Below are positions 23,700 to 35,700 of a DNA stretch of 64,000 nt, in pieces. Numbering within the stretch: position 1 is the stretch's first letter; every line of letters starts with the position of its first letter. The translations under genes and the position numbers were made by a program. Source of the stretch: Huntiella abstrusa. Its lineage: Eukaryota; Ascomycota; Sordariomycetes; Microascales; Ceratocystidaceae. The stretch is taken from NCBI GenBank assembly GCA_025685495.1, contig JAJNMT010000079.1, positions 5,001-69,000 of the forward strand, written 5' to 3'. The notes under the pieces were generated by a model. It ran no database searches. It had not been told where the DNA came from and saw only the letters and a list, made by a program, of their open reading frames with translations.

Positions 23700-26600
23700 T
23701 CTGGATGGTGGCTGATGGGGGTTATTGATGGCGATAAAGAATGTGATGGTCCGGATGGGCTGTTACACGGGGGGTTGATAAAGATTGTATATGCGAGCGA
23801 TCTACGCTGCGGTTTTGGTTGTCGAGATAATGATTGAGAGAGTGGAATTTGGGGGGTTTGAAATGCGATTGTCGTTGTACTGATGGGTTGTTTCAGTGCA
23901 TACCCCAAAGGATCGCGACGTCACAGCGTTGAAGAATGACGTCCACAGGGGCGATAAGATGACCCTAATTGATGCGCTAACCCTACTGGTGACAAGTGGT
24001 GACAATGAGATTGGACAAAAGTACTGAGGTCTGATTAAACGAAGAAACAGGGCAAAAGTCACAATTATTGCTGTGATTATTGAGCCTCCACCGCCACTCA
24101 ATGGAGGCGATAGTTCCCACACCCCTTTATAGCGGTGACACAAGCTTTCAAAGGGAACACATGGTCGGCAGAGACGCCACTTTTTAAGTTTAGTGGGGCG
24201 GGAAGTTGGTTGCGAAGAGGAGAGTCATGTGGAGAGAAGAAACAGTGACTTTGATGGCGTCAAGGTCATGTAACGAAGAACGAGATACGCGTGGATAAAC
24301 GGAGTGAAGGCAAAGAGTAACAGATTTGAAAATAGGGTTATGGGAATAGAGGAGTTGTGGCGGAATGGAAGGGTGACGGTGAGTGAGCATGTCTGCATGT
24401 AACGTTTAAAGTAGTTATTTCATGACTCGAGTGACGAATGGATTGGTCGGTTGGGCGGGAAGAGTTCGCCACTGTCGTGTTGATAAGTTTAAATTTATTA
24501 ATGGTAAGCTTGCTTGGTACAGGTGTAGGTAGATACATGTACACCCATAGTTGAGCGAGATATACGGAGACTGCGGGCTGGAAAGTCGGCGGATTAAGTA
24601 CCGAATACTAAGTTGTGGGATCTTGGGAATAGTGATGGTTGTCTGGCTATCTCGTATTTACTGTCAAAGCCATATTCCTTGAAGTGCAAAGTAGCGAGAA
24701 AATTGGGTGACGTGGTGGTCACAGGCTGGATGTATGTATCAATCACCCGATTCTCGGGAATCTCGTGTTTTGCTTTGTGGGTAATCCGTGAACAAGGTAG
24801 TTGGTAGTGTCTATCTACAAAGTATCTACGAAGATGCAGACCCCACATCCGGTCAACCAAAGCAAGTCAAGTCCGATGACGTCGCTAGCCGGGTCCAGTT
24901 GATTTTGCCACTTATTACGGGGGTAAAAAGCCAGGATTCTCATTCGATCGGCCATGTTGCGATGCAGGAGGCGCCGAGTGGCTCTTGCTTTGTGTGGTTG
25001 GTGGGCTGGCTTGAGTTTTGAGTCGGACATGGGGGGTTGATGGAGATGGCCTTGAAGTAGGCTTTGAAGAAGGTCTTGTCGGGGAGACAGAGAGACATGA
25101 CGAAGACATGCAAGATGATTTTGTTGGAAAGAAGAGATGGAGGTGTTGGTGGCTCTTGTTGATTCATGAGAGACATTTAGCTGTGTATGTATGTACGGAA
25201 TAAGACCGCGAAGAAGATTGATCTGTTCCTGGATACTCATTGTCTTGTGGAGAACACAGCGCAACACCCGAATATGTATGTACATGTATAGATACATATA
25301 CTTTTGTCCAGACACATGTAACCGTCCACTTTCCGGAAAAAAGTAGTCCAAAGATCTACAGTACATGCATATAACGCCCCACGAACCTTCATTTCTGAAT
25401 TCCAAGAAAAAATCTGTGTATGTACTATAAATCCAAACAGACACAACGGAACCCCACCATCAGCCAAACCTCAAACTGCAAGTTTCTATGAATATCCAGT
25501 GCCGTGCAGTGCAGTGCAGCCCAGGCTGTCTCGCCAAATAACACCCGACCCAGGGGATGCTGATTTCTAGAGGCTGGGCTGGTATTCAGTGTGTTTCCTC
25601 TTTTACATACTTTATTTTGGGGCGACTTTGACTGGTACTATGAGGCAATGACTGGATTGATAGACGGGTGTTCTGTGCGCGGGTTGGGATGGGTTTGCAT
25701 GATGATGGCGTGCACGAGGCATGGTGTCGGAGATCTTTGAATGGCGAGGAGAGGAGAAGAGAACGGCCACAGATAAGGCTGGTATTTGAGAAGTTGGCTG
25801 TATATAGGTTAGTTGGCGGGGTCATTGGCGGTTTAAGTGGTTACTGAAGCGGTTGTTGAATCACCGGTACATCTATCACAACCCGGTAGTAGTAGAATTC
25901 GCTTACATAGACTACTCAAAATCACGAGACAAGACTCATCACATATGGAAATCCCACTGTAACCTATTTCAACATGACTACTGCAGGACATGCAGACATA
26001 CGTAATCAACCTACAAGAACCTTGACTGCAGATGAAGCCATATCAAGCTCGTCTAAATCAATCTTCACATTCGGAATATTAAAACTTCCTTCCCTTTATA
26101 CATATGTACACAAGCAATAACTCCATCCCGTCCGTCGTACCATCCAAACCTGCAATCGCCCACACAAACAAACAAATAGAAACTACGCCAAATACTCCTT
26201 TGTTATCTTTATAACAACATATCAAGAACGCGCAAACTCCACAAGACCTGACCAAAAATATACAGCCATCTAAAACACCAGACAAAAAAATCTTTTGCTT
26301 GCTTTATCTTCACCACTTTCCCTTTCCCTCGTGGCCATGGCCAATCGCGCAAATACACTTGGGACAAAGTATCGATTTGCGCACCATGTTTCTTTTTCTG
26401 GTGGTTTGAGTTTACGGTGATGTGCAGTATACTTTGTTGTAAATAGCAGTTTCCTTTTTGAGTAGTTACCCAATTGAGATTATTACTGAATATAATCAAG
26501 GGTTAGGGTTTCAGGTGATTTGATAGTAGCGAGTTTTGATGGAATGGAAGGGTAGATATGGATTTATTGGTGATGGATGAGTTTGTATAGTGGCTTATTT

Positions 26601-29600
26601 GAAGGGCGGTTAGAGATGACGGAGGATCGGCAGTGCCAGAAAACAAGGAAGGGGGAAGGGTGAGTTTCTTGGAAAAGACGGCAGTGGCAGTTTCGGGACG
26701 GAGTGAGTTCCAGTGTTTGGATAGTTCCGGATGTATGTAATGCAGATTACGGACACGACAGATGGAAGTGCATATTTGGAAATAGAAAGTTGATAGAGTA
26801 ACAAAAAGGCAACAATGAGTTGAGAAACTTGTTTGATTAGAGTGTTTCTACTGGGTGGTGTAAAAAACACTGCATGGTCAATGGTGGAGGGAAAAACAAA
26901 GAAACCGGAAGCCGGTTGCCATGGATTAGATAGAGCGTCGTGGTGACACTAGCCCCGCAAGCTGGCGTTGAAATTCGCCGGTTTAGAGCCACGATGGATG
27001 CTTGTTCAGCTGAGGTTTTTTTTATGGCGGTTTCATGATTGGGTTAGGGTTTTTGTAGTATCAAAGGTTGTATGCATATTGTGGTTATAGTTGGAGATGT
27101 CTATGCGATTGTTGAATATTGAGACGGATAGATGATACTTGGCTGGTATCTTTTAAGAACAGATTGTAATGGCCGTGGATGTTTCCTTACGGTAGATATG
27201 ACGCAAGCATAACGAAGCGGCTAAGCCAACATCACTAGCTCTGTACATAGCTACTGTCATCCGAGTGTCCCCCATAAACTAAACTAGATCAGGCTAAAGG
27301 CTAACAGAGATTTTGCTACCAGGTGGGTATAAAAAGACGCATTTGCCGTGAGATTGAAAGGGGACATCTGGCGTTTTCCAGGCTTTTCCAAGTAAGCGAT
27401 AGCGGGGTAGATTTTCCCAGGAAAAACAACCTTTTAGGAGCTACTTTGGCTCCGGAAGGGATGGAAGTAGCCTCGGCGTTTGAAGAGCCGGGTTTGATTT
27501 TTTTTTTTCGTTCCATTTCTTCGCCCTTTATTGACCCGGTGTTCTAGATTTGACAGTAGTGGGATATAGTGCTGGAACTAGTTAACTGTGTACCTGAAGG
27601 CAAAGTTTGCCATGTTGTACCGCGTAATATTGTTCTTTTTGTTTCTCGTTTTGACGTTAGTCCTTGATTATGATATACAGTTAGGAATTCCAACCTGACG
27701 TCAGCCCATACATACTAGTTATCCCGCACTTTCTATAAATCCACCAAAAATGACACCCTATGCACTGGCCAGGCAGGTGTGGGTGGTGTAGTATCATTTT
27801 GCACAGACCGTCTGCACACGGCACAGAAGTCAAAGAGGAATACCACTATAACTTGTATTCAGAATGGCTTCCGTAATAATCTGCTGGGGAAATATCGGGA
27901 ATGAATGAGGATTTAGGAAGAGCAAACGGAGGCTCTGGTATTGGACGGTACATACAAAAAGACTTGTGAAGCGAATTGAGGAGATTTGAAGTTTCGAGAA
28001 GTGGCGTTCAAGAGACAACTTTATCGGCAGTCTTGTTTCTTTCTTTTTTACCCTCTGTTTTGACATGTAAAGAATAATCTGTTGTGCCGCAGTTAAGAAG
28101 GAGAAAAAAGGAACCGCAAAACCAAAGATAAGGAATCCAAGTAGAAAAAAACCCGAGCTTTCATCAATTCAGCTTGGATATCTATTCCTACATATAACTA
28201 TCGTCATCCAAGTGATGATTTCTTGAGTATCGAATACACGACTCGTAACTTTGTCAAAACTTGTCGGCAGGAGAAATAGCTATCATTCGAAGAGTTGAAA
28301 GCAGAAAAACCCCGCGTATAGGTCTGCCGGTTACCAGAAAGTTACCTGACTTTTTTCTCTTCTCAGATTGAGACATGTGGGTGTTGTGTTTTGTTGTACG
28401 CGACCCCGGAGACCCGATAGACGGGAAGACTCGGTGTTTTTGGGTAGCTATGTATGGCTAGTGAGGTCTCTTCTAACCGTGATATCAATGATCTCTATGA
28501 ACAACTCCCTCTTCTTGAGATATCTTCATCATCACTCAATCTCTACTTCTTCACACATTCAACACCAAAAAACCAGTCAACTCCCCATAAAATATCTAAA
28601 TTCCTACATAAATTCCCTTAATTTACAGACCACCAAAACTCACCCAAAAATACTTCCCCCCCATGCTCTCCTACAAAATCCCAGCCAACCCGCCAGCCCG
28701 TGCCGTTTTGCCACGCCCACACACCCCCCAGAGACCCGTAGACTCTCTTGCAAGTCAACCAAGTCAAGCCAAGCCAAGTGCCCTTGTCCTCCCTTCCAAC
28801 CCAATATATCTCTCGCAGCTTCCGCCGACCAAGCCCTCCGCATCACCAAACGGCCTTTCTCGCCTTTCTTGGGCTTCCCTTTCCATCCGTCTTCTTTCTT
28901 TCCTTCTTCCTTTTTTCCTCCTCTGGCTTTCGTCGTGGCTAAACTATCGTCTTTCGTTCTTCCATTTACTTGGACACCTTCTTACTTGTTTTAGCCGGCT
29001 TCTCTTTTCCGTGTCTTGTCAACTTCTTCTTGTCATCGTTTCTTCTGTCCCGAGTTACGTCGTTGATAAAGCCAATAACAAAAGACACACTTTCTATAGA
29101 TTGTGAAGAAAACAAATCGGCTCTTGTTCTTCACTTTCGTTGCTTTGCATTGGGGGTTCATCTCCTTTTTGGAGTTTCTTGGAGGTTTCTTTTATTACTT
29201 GTTTCCCGTCTTTCTTTCATCTTGACGAACCAACGAGCACCTTCGACTGAACTCTTTCCTTTTCTTCAGTCTTGTTTTTCTGCTTGTTATCTTTTTGCCT
29301 ACTGCTTTTTTTCGTCTAGCGAGTTCAGACTTTTGATTCTTCACTTCTTGTTCCTGTAGCTGTCATATCAACTACTTTTGTGACGCGCCTTAATATTTCA
29401 CCACCATCAACACCAAAAAAGAACGACTTCATCTGCATTGCATCATTCTCTAGCCTTTCCCCGTCTCTTATGAAAGAAGTCTAGTCAAAGCCGTCATACC
29501 TTCCGCCCTCTTTGACTCTTTAACTCTTTGAGAAAGCCGCGTTCTTTCCAAACTGCCTTGTCGCGAGCACTTAACTGTCTCCTCGTGACACAAAGCAGGA

Positions 29601-30370
29601 TCCCGAGTCGACACACGTCAAATCCATTTTCATCTTCCAACATAATTGTATCGTTTACTATCCACTGCATAAGGTAAGAACTTTGCTCACCCACACTGTA
29701 TTTTAAACGTCTTGTCAACCAAATCATCATCCATTTCACCCGCTGTCTTGTCACCATCTCATTCCGGTCACTGTCAAACCTACAAAATCAGGAAGGTTGC
29801 ACCAACCCATTTCCAATACCATGGTTACTCAGCCCGGAATCTACAACTACCATCGCACCTGCCTATTCAGCTTCATCTTTTTCGTCTACACATGTTTTTT
29901 GGCCGCGTCCCTGGACATCTCGCTTCGCCTGCTGTACTAGACTCAGAAACGCCGTCAGCCCAGTCCCTCGTCCGACTGGCAATTAGCCCCCTTGCACTAG
30001 AGAAGATCTTATACAGTAATCTTCATTCCAGTGATGTCACCACCATGCCATGGCCAACTGGAATGCACTATAGTTTGGATCGACAGTTCCTTGTTTTATA
30101 CACACCTGGACGACCTGGGTTTTCCTTGCCACTTTTGAAAAAGCCGCAATTTGGGATGCGTGTGCTTGACGAGGGCTGGTGACAGGCCTCATGACATAAA
30201 CCTTTCAACATGGTGTTGGTCACCAACCGCCCTATCTACTTTGCCTCATGACACAAACTGCGTCATATCTAGAACCTGATAGCTAATCAAACCATCTAGA
30301 TCTATCCCTCCCGTCTTTTCCAGCCACGAGCTGCTTATTATCTAATACCTCTTCACAAAATCCACCAAAA
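23700..30370. other. 6.7-kb gene-poor region upstream of the WSC sensor
   Basis: The longest stretch without a confident gene. Several short frames occur; only 24940-25176 (minus) has codon use resembling real genes. From about 28500 to 30300 the plus strand is pyrimidine-rich (CT and TTC runs, C-rich ACC repeats), as expected of a long 5' leader or promoter of the WSC gene. One GTAAGA donor-like site lies near 29672. A TGTACATA occurs at 27242-27249, and GTATGTACATGTATA near 25275. No transposon features or tRNA were recognised. Confidence 0.5.
24940..25176 (-). CDS. Candidate small protein gene, 78 residues
   Basis: An ATG-initiated frame (context TAAATGTC) whose central part, encoding DKTFFKAYFKAISINPP, uses the C-ending codons typical of the confident genes here (GAC AAG ACC TTC, GCC TAC TTC AAG GCC ATC). 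The protein begins MSLMNQQEPPTPPSLLSNK, has a short hydrophobic stretch (IILHVFVMSLCL) and ends CIATWPIE. I do not recognise it. It may be a real small gene, one exon of a larger gene, or a remnant. Its promoter side carries the GTATGTACATGTATA element. Confidence 0.3.
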   Translation of the reverse strand: MSLMNQQEPPTPPSLLSNKIILHVFVMSLCLPDKTFFKAYFKAISINPPCPTQNSSQPTNHTKQEPLGASCIATWPIE

Positions 30371-31690
30371 ATGCTTCTCCCACGGCTAACGGGACTCCTT
30401 GCCCTCTGTGGGCTTCTTACCACCGTCACAGCCACAAACACAGCTGCTGACATGTGTGTCTCCATCAACACCGACAGCAGCGAGTCCGGAAACTACAGTA
30501 TCTACCAAACACAAGGCCTCTGCACAAACTTCTGTCGAGAAAAAGATGCAGCATATGCTATTGTGCAATATCAATACTGCTGGTGCTCTAACATCAAGCC
30601 CGGCGATTCATATATTGTCGATGACTCGGAATGTGACACGCAATGTCCGGGGTATACCGAATGGTGCGGAAGCAAGTCTAAGGATCTTTTCGGATACATG
30701 GAATTAGGCGGCACTGTGACATCTACAATGGATGGTTCATCAAGTACCACCGCCACAAGCACAAGTAGTTCAACAACCTCAACCAGTGCAGCCACCACGG
30801 TAGGTCCCCCCTCATGATTCCATTTCCCGCTTTTATTTCTGCGTGTTTTTGTCTATTTGTCGTTTCTGCTTTACTATTCTTTCTTTGTCTTTACTTCATG
30901 TTCCCTTTCTGCCTTCTTTTTGTGTTTTTTTACAAATCCTCAAGATCGGAGATACTAAAAAGGACCAACAAGACTACTTCCGATGAATCAACTACATCGT
31001 CCACCACATCCAGCGAATCAGAAACCTCAACATCGACAAATACACCAGTAACTACCACCATCATTCTAGAGACTTCTTCGTCTCCTCTACCTGTATGACC
31101 ACAAATCACCCTTCCTCTTGGGCTCTCCCCCCTCACACAGGTAGAGTGACATCACTCAATGTCTAGATGTATCACCTACCGCGAACATCACCCGCTAACC
31201 AACCCGTCACTAGACCTCCGCCACAAAATCAAGCACCGTGCAAACCACCACCGACTCCGCCGGCGCCATAACAACCGTAACCACCATCGCCACCGCCACC
31301 TCCACCTCCTCCTCCAAAAAGTCCTCTTCCACCTCCTCCACCGCCCTAATAGCCGGCATAACAAGCGGCATCTCCGCCATCCTAATCACCGCCATCGCCG
31401 GCCTCTTCTGGTACAAATCCAAACGCCGCGCCCAAGACGCCGAGTCATTCGAAGGGAAACCCCCCGGTTCTTCCGCCGGGCTCGCCGGTGCCTCAGCCGG
31501 CTTCTCAACACCGAGTAGACGAGACTCCAGATTCATGCCGACAGACCCGCGCATGGACCCGTTTACCCCGGTGTATAGCCGGAAGAGCTCCGAGAGTGCG
31601 GGGAGCTTGAGAGATGAGCAGGATTATTCACGGCGGGTGCATCAGCCGCGCGTGTTGAGAGCTGTTAATCCGGATCCCGAGGTCGAGTAG
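30371..31690 (+). CDS. WSC-domain cell-wall stress sensor
   Basis: The CDS joins 30371-30799, 30973-31092 and 31214-31690 (341 residues). The introns are 173 and 121 bp; the first has TACTAAA 14 bases before AACAAG. A signal peptide (LLALCGLLTTVTA) precedes a WSC domain at about 29-112 with eight cysteines (MC, LC, FC, CWC, C, C, WC). A Ser/Thr-rich stalk follows, then one membrane span (ALIAGITSGISAILITAIAGLFW) and a basic stop-transfer KSKRR. The cytosolic tail of about 80 residues is Ser/Arg-rich. Family knowledge: Wsc/Slg1 sensors report wall stress through Rom2 and Rho1 to the protein kinase C MAP kinase cascade. The acceptor for exon 2 was chosen because it alone keeps the Ser/Thr stalk in frame with a good branch site. 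Family is firm; which WSC paralogue is not. Confidence 0.85.
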
Positions 31691-32755
31691 ATTGCGGGAT
31701 GTCATGTTTGATGATTGGGTACATATAGATTGGTCAGGGTATATGCTATGACACGACTGCGGCATTCCGCTTGAATTTATTTGTTTTTTTGTACAATGTG
31801 TTGTGTATATAAATCGTGACTGTTGTGAATTTTTCAAAAATGTCGACTGGTTGGTGACCAGGTTACTTCTAATGAGACTCCCCTCTTCCAGCTATTCAAT
31901 AACTTCAAGTGTCCAACAAGTCAACACCCAAATAACCTCATCTTCAAGAAGCGCTTTTAAATGGTCCCTACCTGCGAGAATATATGTAGTCCCAGCTTTG
32001 ATTCTTTGTTGCCTTATTCCTGGAAAACACGCCCAACAAAACCGGTATACATCCATTATCCAGACCATCTTGAATTTGACCTCATTCAGAAAGGCACTTT
32101 CCTTTTTTGGACTTGCATAACACCCCCAAGACATATCCACTGTTGTACAGACATCGGTTCCACTTCACATTAAAAATATTCAACCAAAAGACAATTGTAT
32201 GTATCAATGTACAAACGTAAAAACCCAAATGAAACAATATTTTACAACAAAAACAAAGCAATTCCAAGAAAAAGTAGAAAAGAAAACACCCAAAAAACAA
32301 TCCAGACCAAACCAAAATAAACCTCCCCTCAATGAACTTAGATACTGTCACTAGCGATGGCGTCTCCTTGTGCGGCGCGAAGCTTTCCTAATTGCCCCAG
32401 ATTGTGGGCTATTGCTTCCACTGCTCATCCAACTCCCATGTCTCCCATGTCTCCCTTGTCCTGTAACCGACGGCCTAGAAGATGCAGGCGATAGTGTAGA
32501 AGTTGCTGGCTGACCAGACTGTGGCATGTTGTGTGATTGGATTACCCTATGATGAGAAGAGTCCTTTTCGGCTGTCGACGAACTCAAGCTGCGCGCTTGA
32601 AATGACATAGAGTTTGCATGCTCTAAATCGGATGGCGGTGAGATAGACATGCTTTGATGCGAGAGCCCGTCTGAGATCTCTACCGATGTAAGCCCGGACA
32701 ATGGCGAATCTGCGCCTCCATTTTCAATTTGCGACGAGCTTAAACCACTGTAGTT
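31691..32755. other. Convergent region after the WSC gene, including an open extension of THO2
   Basis: The left part (31691-32350) looks like AT-rich 3' flank. The right part (32351-32755) is a 134-codon open frame on the minus strand directly after, and in frame with, the THO2 stop codon. It is Ser-rich and ends in a basic RKASRRTRRRHR. See the separate finding. Confidence 0.6.
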
Positions 32756-35700
32756 CTAACGACGGGTTCGTTGCTTGTCACGATCACCCCCATTCAGAGA
32801 CCCATTGTTGCCATGACCGAGCGGTGCAGCATTAACTCCCATTGGTCCCATACTGGCCTTAGGACCGTTAGGAGCTCCATGCCCCATGTTAGGGATGGGA
32901 ATCATGTTGGCATTAGCACCAGACATGGCCTGCCGTGAATCACGATGCCGGTGATCGCGATCGCGCCCACCGCTCCGACGCGTATCCCGCGGAGGTTGCC
33001 CAGGCGGAGGTGGTGGCACAGTGACGTCTGGTCGAGAGCTGTCACGTTCCCTGTAGCTGCGAGCGTCTTTGTCACGGTCTGTACGTTCAGGACTGCGCTC
33101 GCGGTGATCTCTTTCACGCTGAGGGCGATCGCGCTGATGGTCACGGCTGGAATCGCGCGCAGAACGACGAGTTCTATCGTTGCGATCGCGGCGATCACGG
33201 TCAGGACGTCCAGAGCTACGGCTGTCCTCGTGACTACTTGGCGGTCTCATGCGTTCGCGGTCAGCATCAGCGGCGGGCCCAGTGGGAGCTGTCGGCTCAG
33301 GGCCCAACGGCTGGCGTGTAGGGTTCTGTGGACGACGCGAGCGCTCGGCATTCTGCGCCTGCTGGAGGTGGTTCTGTATACCCGCAAGTTGGCGTTGACT
33401 GCCTCCGGCTCTTGCACGCAAAGGCGTAGAGTTTGCATCGCTGGCATTGTTGAAGGAGTCCTTGTTGGGCAAAGATGAGGTACCACCAGCTGGTAGATTG
33501 TGCAGGCGATCAGGGTGAATACCAGCACCAACTATGCTACTGGCAGGACCAGAGGGAGGCTGCTGGCGGTGTCGCTCACTGGGACCGGTAGGTGGATTGC
33601 CAGGCATGCTGTTACCAGGTCTAGTAGGAACATTTTCTGAACCCCGACCACGCCGAGAACTGGCAGGGCCAGTAGGCGGTTGAGTTTCCATATTGCCAGG
33701 GCGACGACTATCCGAGCCTGGAGTTTGGGATTGCTGGAAGCGATCCTGGCGTTGAATGGGCGCCATGTTCTTGGCAACTGGGTTCGGTGGGAGACTGGTG
33801 GGCCCCGAAACGTTGCTCGGCATCTGGCCCGTGGAAGCGGTGGGAGGAATGTTTCTAGCAGCTCCTCTTGCACGATTTCCACGAGGACCCACGGGAATAT
33901 CAGCAGCAGGAACCGGCTGATTTAGCCGACCAAAAGTAGACTCTTGAATCTTAGCATCAGTCTTGTCGCCGCGCTCAGAACGCTCGCTACGAGAGGACTC
34001 CTTCTTGTCACGATGGCTATCAGATCTCTCTGAATCCTTGTTATCGCGTCGATCTGGGCGACTGGAGTCACTTCTAGCTTCATGTCCGCTTCGAGATTCC
34101 TTGTCGCGATTGTGGCGGTCATCGCGTGCACTGTCTTCACCACGTTCGCGGTCACGGCGCGGAGAACGCCCGCGGCGTTCGCTGCGAGATTCGTCCTTCC
34201 GAGAGCTGCTTGATCTAGCACCCTGTGAAGATGCATCGCTAGTCTGAACACCCAGGATAGCAGCCGCACGAGCCGGGTTGATAGTGGGTTCAGTGACGGA
34301 CGATGATGTGCCAGATGGAGTCTCATCTCTGGTTCTGTGGCTGGTCCGCTCACGGCCAGACCGGCTATCACGTTCATCACGGCGAGAAGAGGACTGGTCC
34401 TTGTCGCGTACATTAGAATCCACCGCTCTTCTCTCGGGAAGCTGGGGCAAATCACGAACAGAAGGACGCTCAAGACGCCCATGCTCAAGGTTTGCACGGT
34501 TATCTCTATCGCGGTTGCGGTCATCTCGACCAGAATCACGAGATCTAGGGTCCCGTCCAGTATCCCGCGCGGCCAGGCGACTGCCCGAAGGCGGCGGTGG
34601 TCTAGACGGCAGGCCAGGTACCGGAGTACCAGGAGCCGATAACCGGTCCGGGAGACTAGGGCGATTGCGTGATGGCGCACTCGGAATCTCAACCTTCTTG
34701 GACGACTGCAACACGGGTTTAGCTGGTAATCTTCTATCGGGATGATCACGAACTTCGCCATCTTCAGCTTCTGCGTTGGATAGCCTGCTTGGTAGGGTAG
34801 AAGTAGTGGGCTTGAACTCTGGCGCAGTAGGCCGAAGTGAACCGGCTTGGCTCAAAGGTTGCGTTGAAGTATCGGGGGTCTATTAAAAGTCAGTAATGTA
34901 AGACAAAAATGATGGAGTGTTAGTTACTTACATCTTTGGCACGGAAACTCTGAACCATGATCCATCTAGAAGTGCGTCTCTGGAGTTCAGAAAGCGCAGT
35001 TTGTGCAGCAACAGAGAGATCAACACGCTGCCCGGAGCCAGTCGTAGACTCTCTCTCAGCAATCGACTTGAGTAGGATACCAAACTGGCGGCCCATGAAA
35101 TCAACCGTTGGGAAATAATCCAGAACGCACTTGAGGACTGTGATGGCATTCCGAATATGGAGCCATTCCATACCAGACATGGCAGCCCTGAGTGCAGTGT
35201 TGATGCTCTTATGCCACCCCCAAAGTGTTTCTTTGAAGGCAACATGTTCCGGCCATTCGGTGGCCTTACCGTTCTCATCAAAGGTCGTAGCAAATCCGCT
35301 TCGTGTATTCTCGGAGGTTCCTTTGGCAAGACCAAGAGCCTCTGTTTCGAAGAGATCCTTAGAGCGATGCCACTTTGACAAGTCGGCGAGAATGAGCTTT
35401 AAGAAACGACCAAGGTTCTCGGCTTCGCGAACAGTGCAGATGAAGAACATAGACCTGAGTCTGTTGGCGTTGAAAAGGCGATCGTATAACGCCTGCAGTC
35501 TGAACCCAGGAACATTGTTGTCATGGAGGTACCGAATCATAGCATATGTAAACTCGGCATCAGAAGGTGACAGGATGGCACGCGGCAGAAAACAGTTTTG
35601 GATCAAGGAATCCGCAATACCATTGGCCGAAACACCACCATCCAAAAACCAATGCGAAGTCCGTTCGCCAAGGAAATTTTTCATCTTCGCGAAAGCTGAA

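Noticed and set aside
24815..25444. 209-codon minus-strand frame overlapping the candidate small gene
   Set aside because: Its first third is translated from TATGTACA-type repeats, and the overlapping 78-codon frame has better codon use.
28368..28994. 208-codon plus-strand frame in the pyrimidine-rich region
   Set aside because: Open mainly because the DNA is CT-rich; the predicted protein is Ser/Phe/Pro-rich without structure. More likely leader or promoter sequence.
29712..30182. 156-codon frame just upstream of the WSC gene
   Set aside because: Begins at TTG, no domain and no splice link to the WSC exons. Could be part of a 5' leader.
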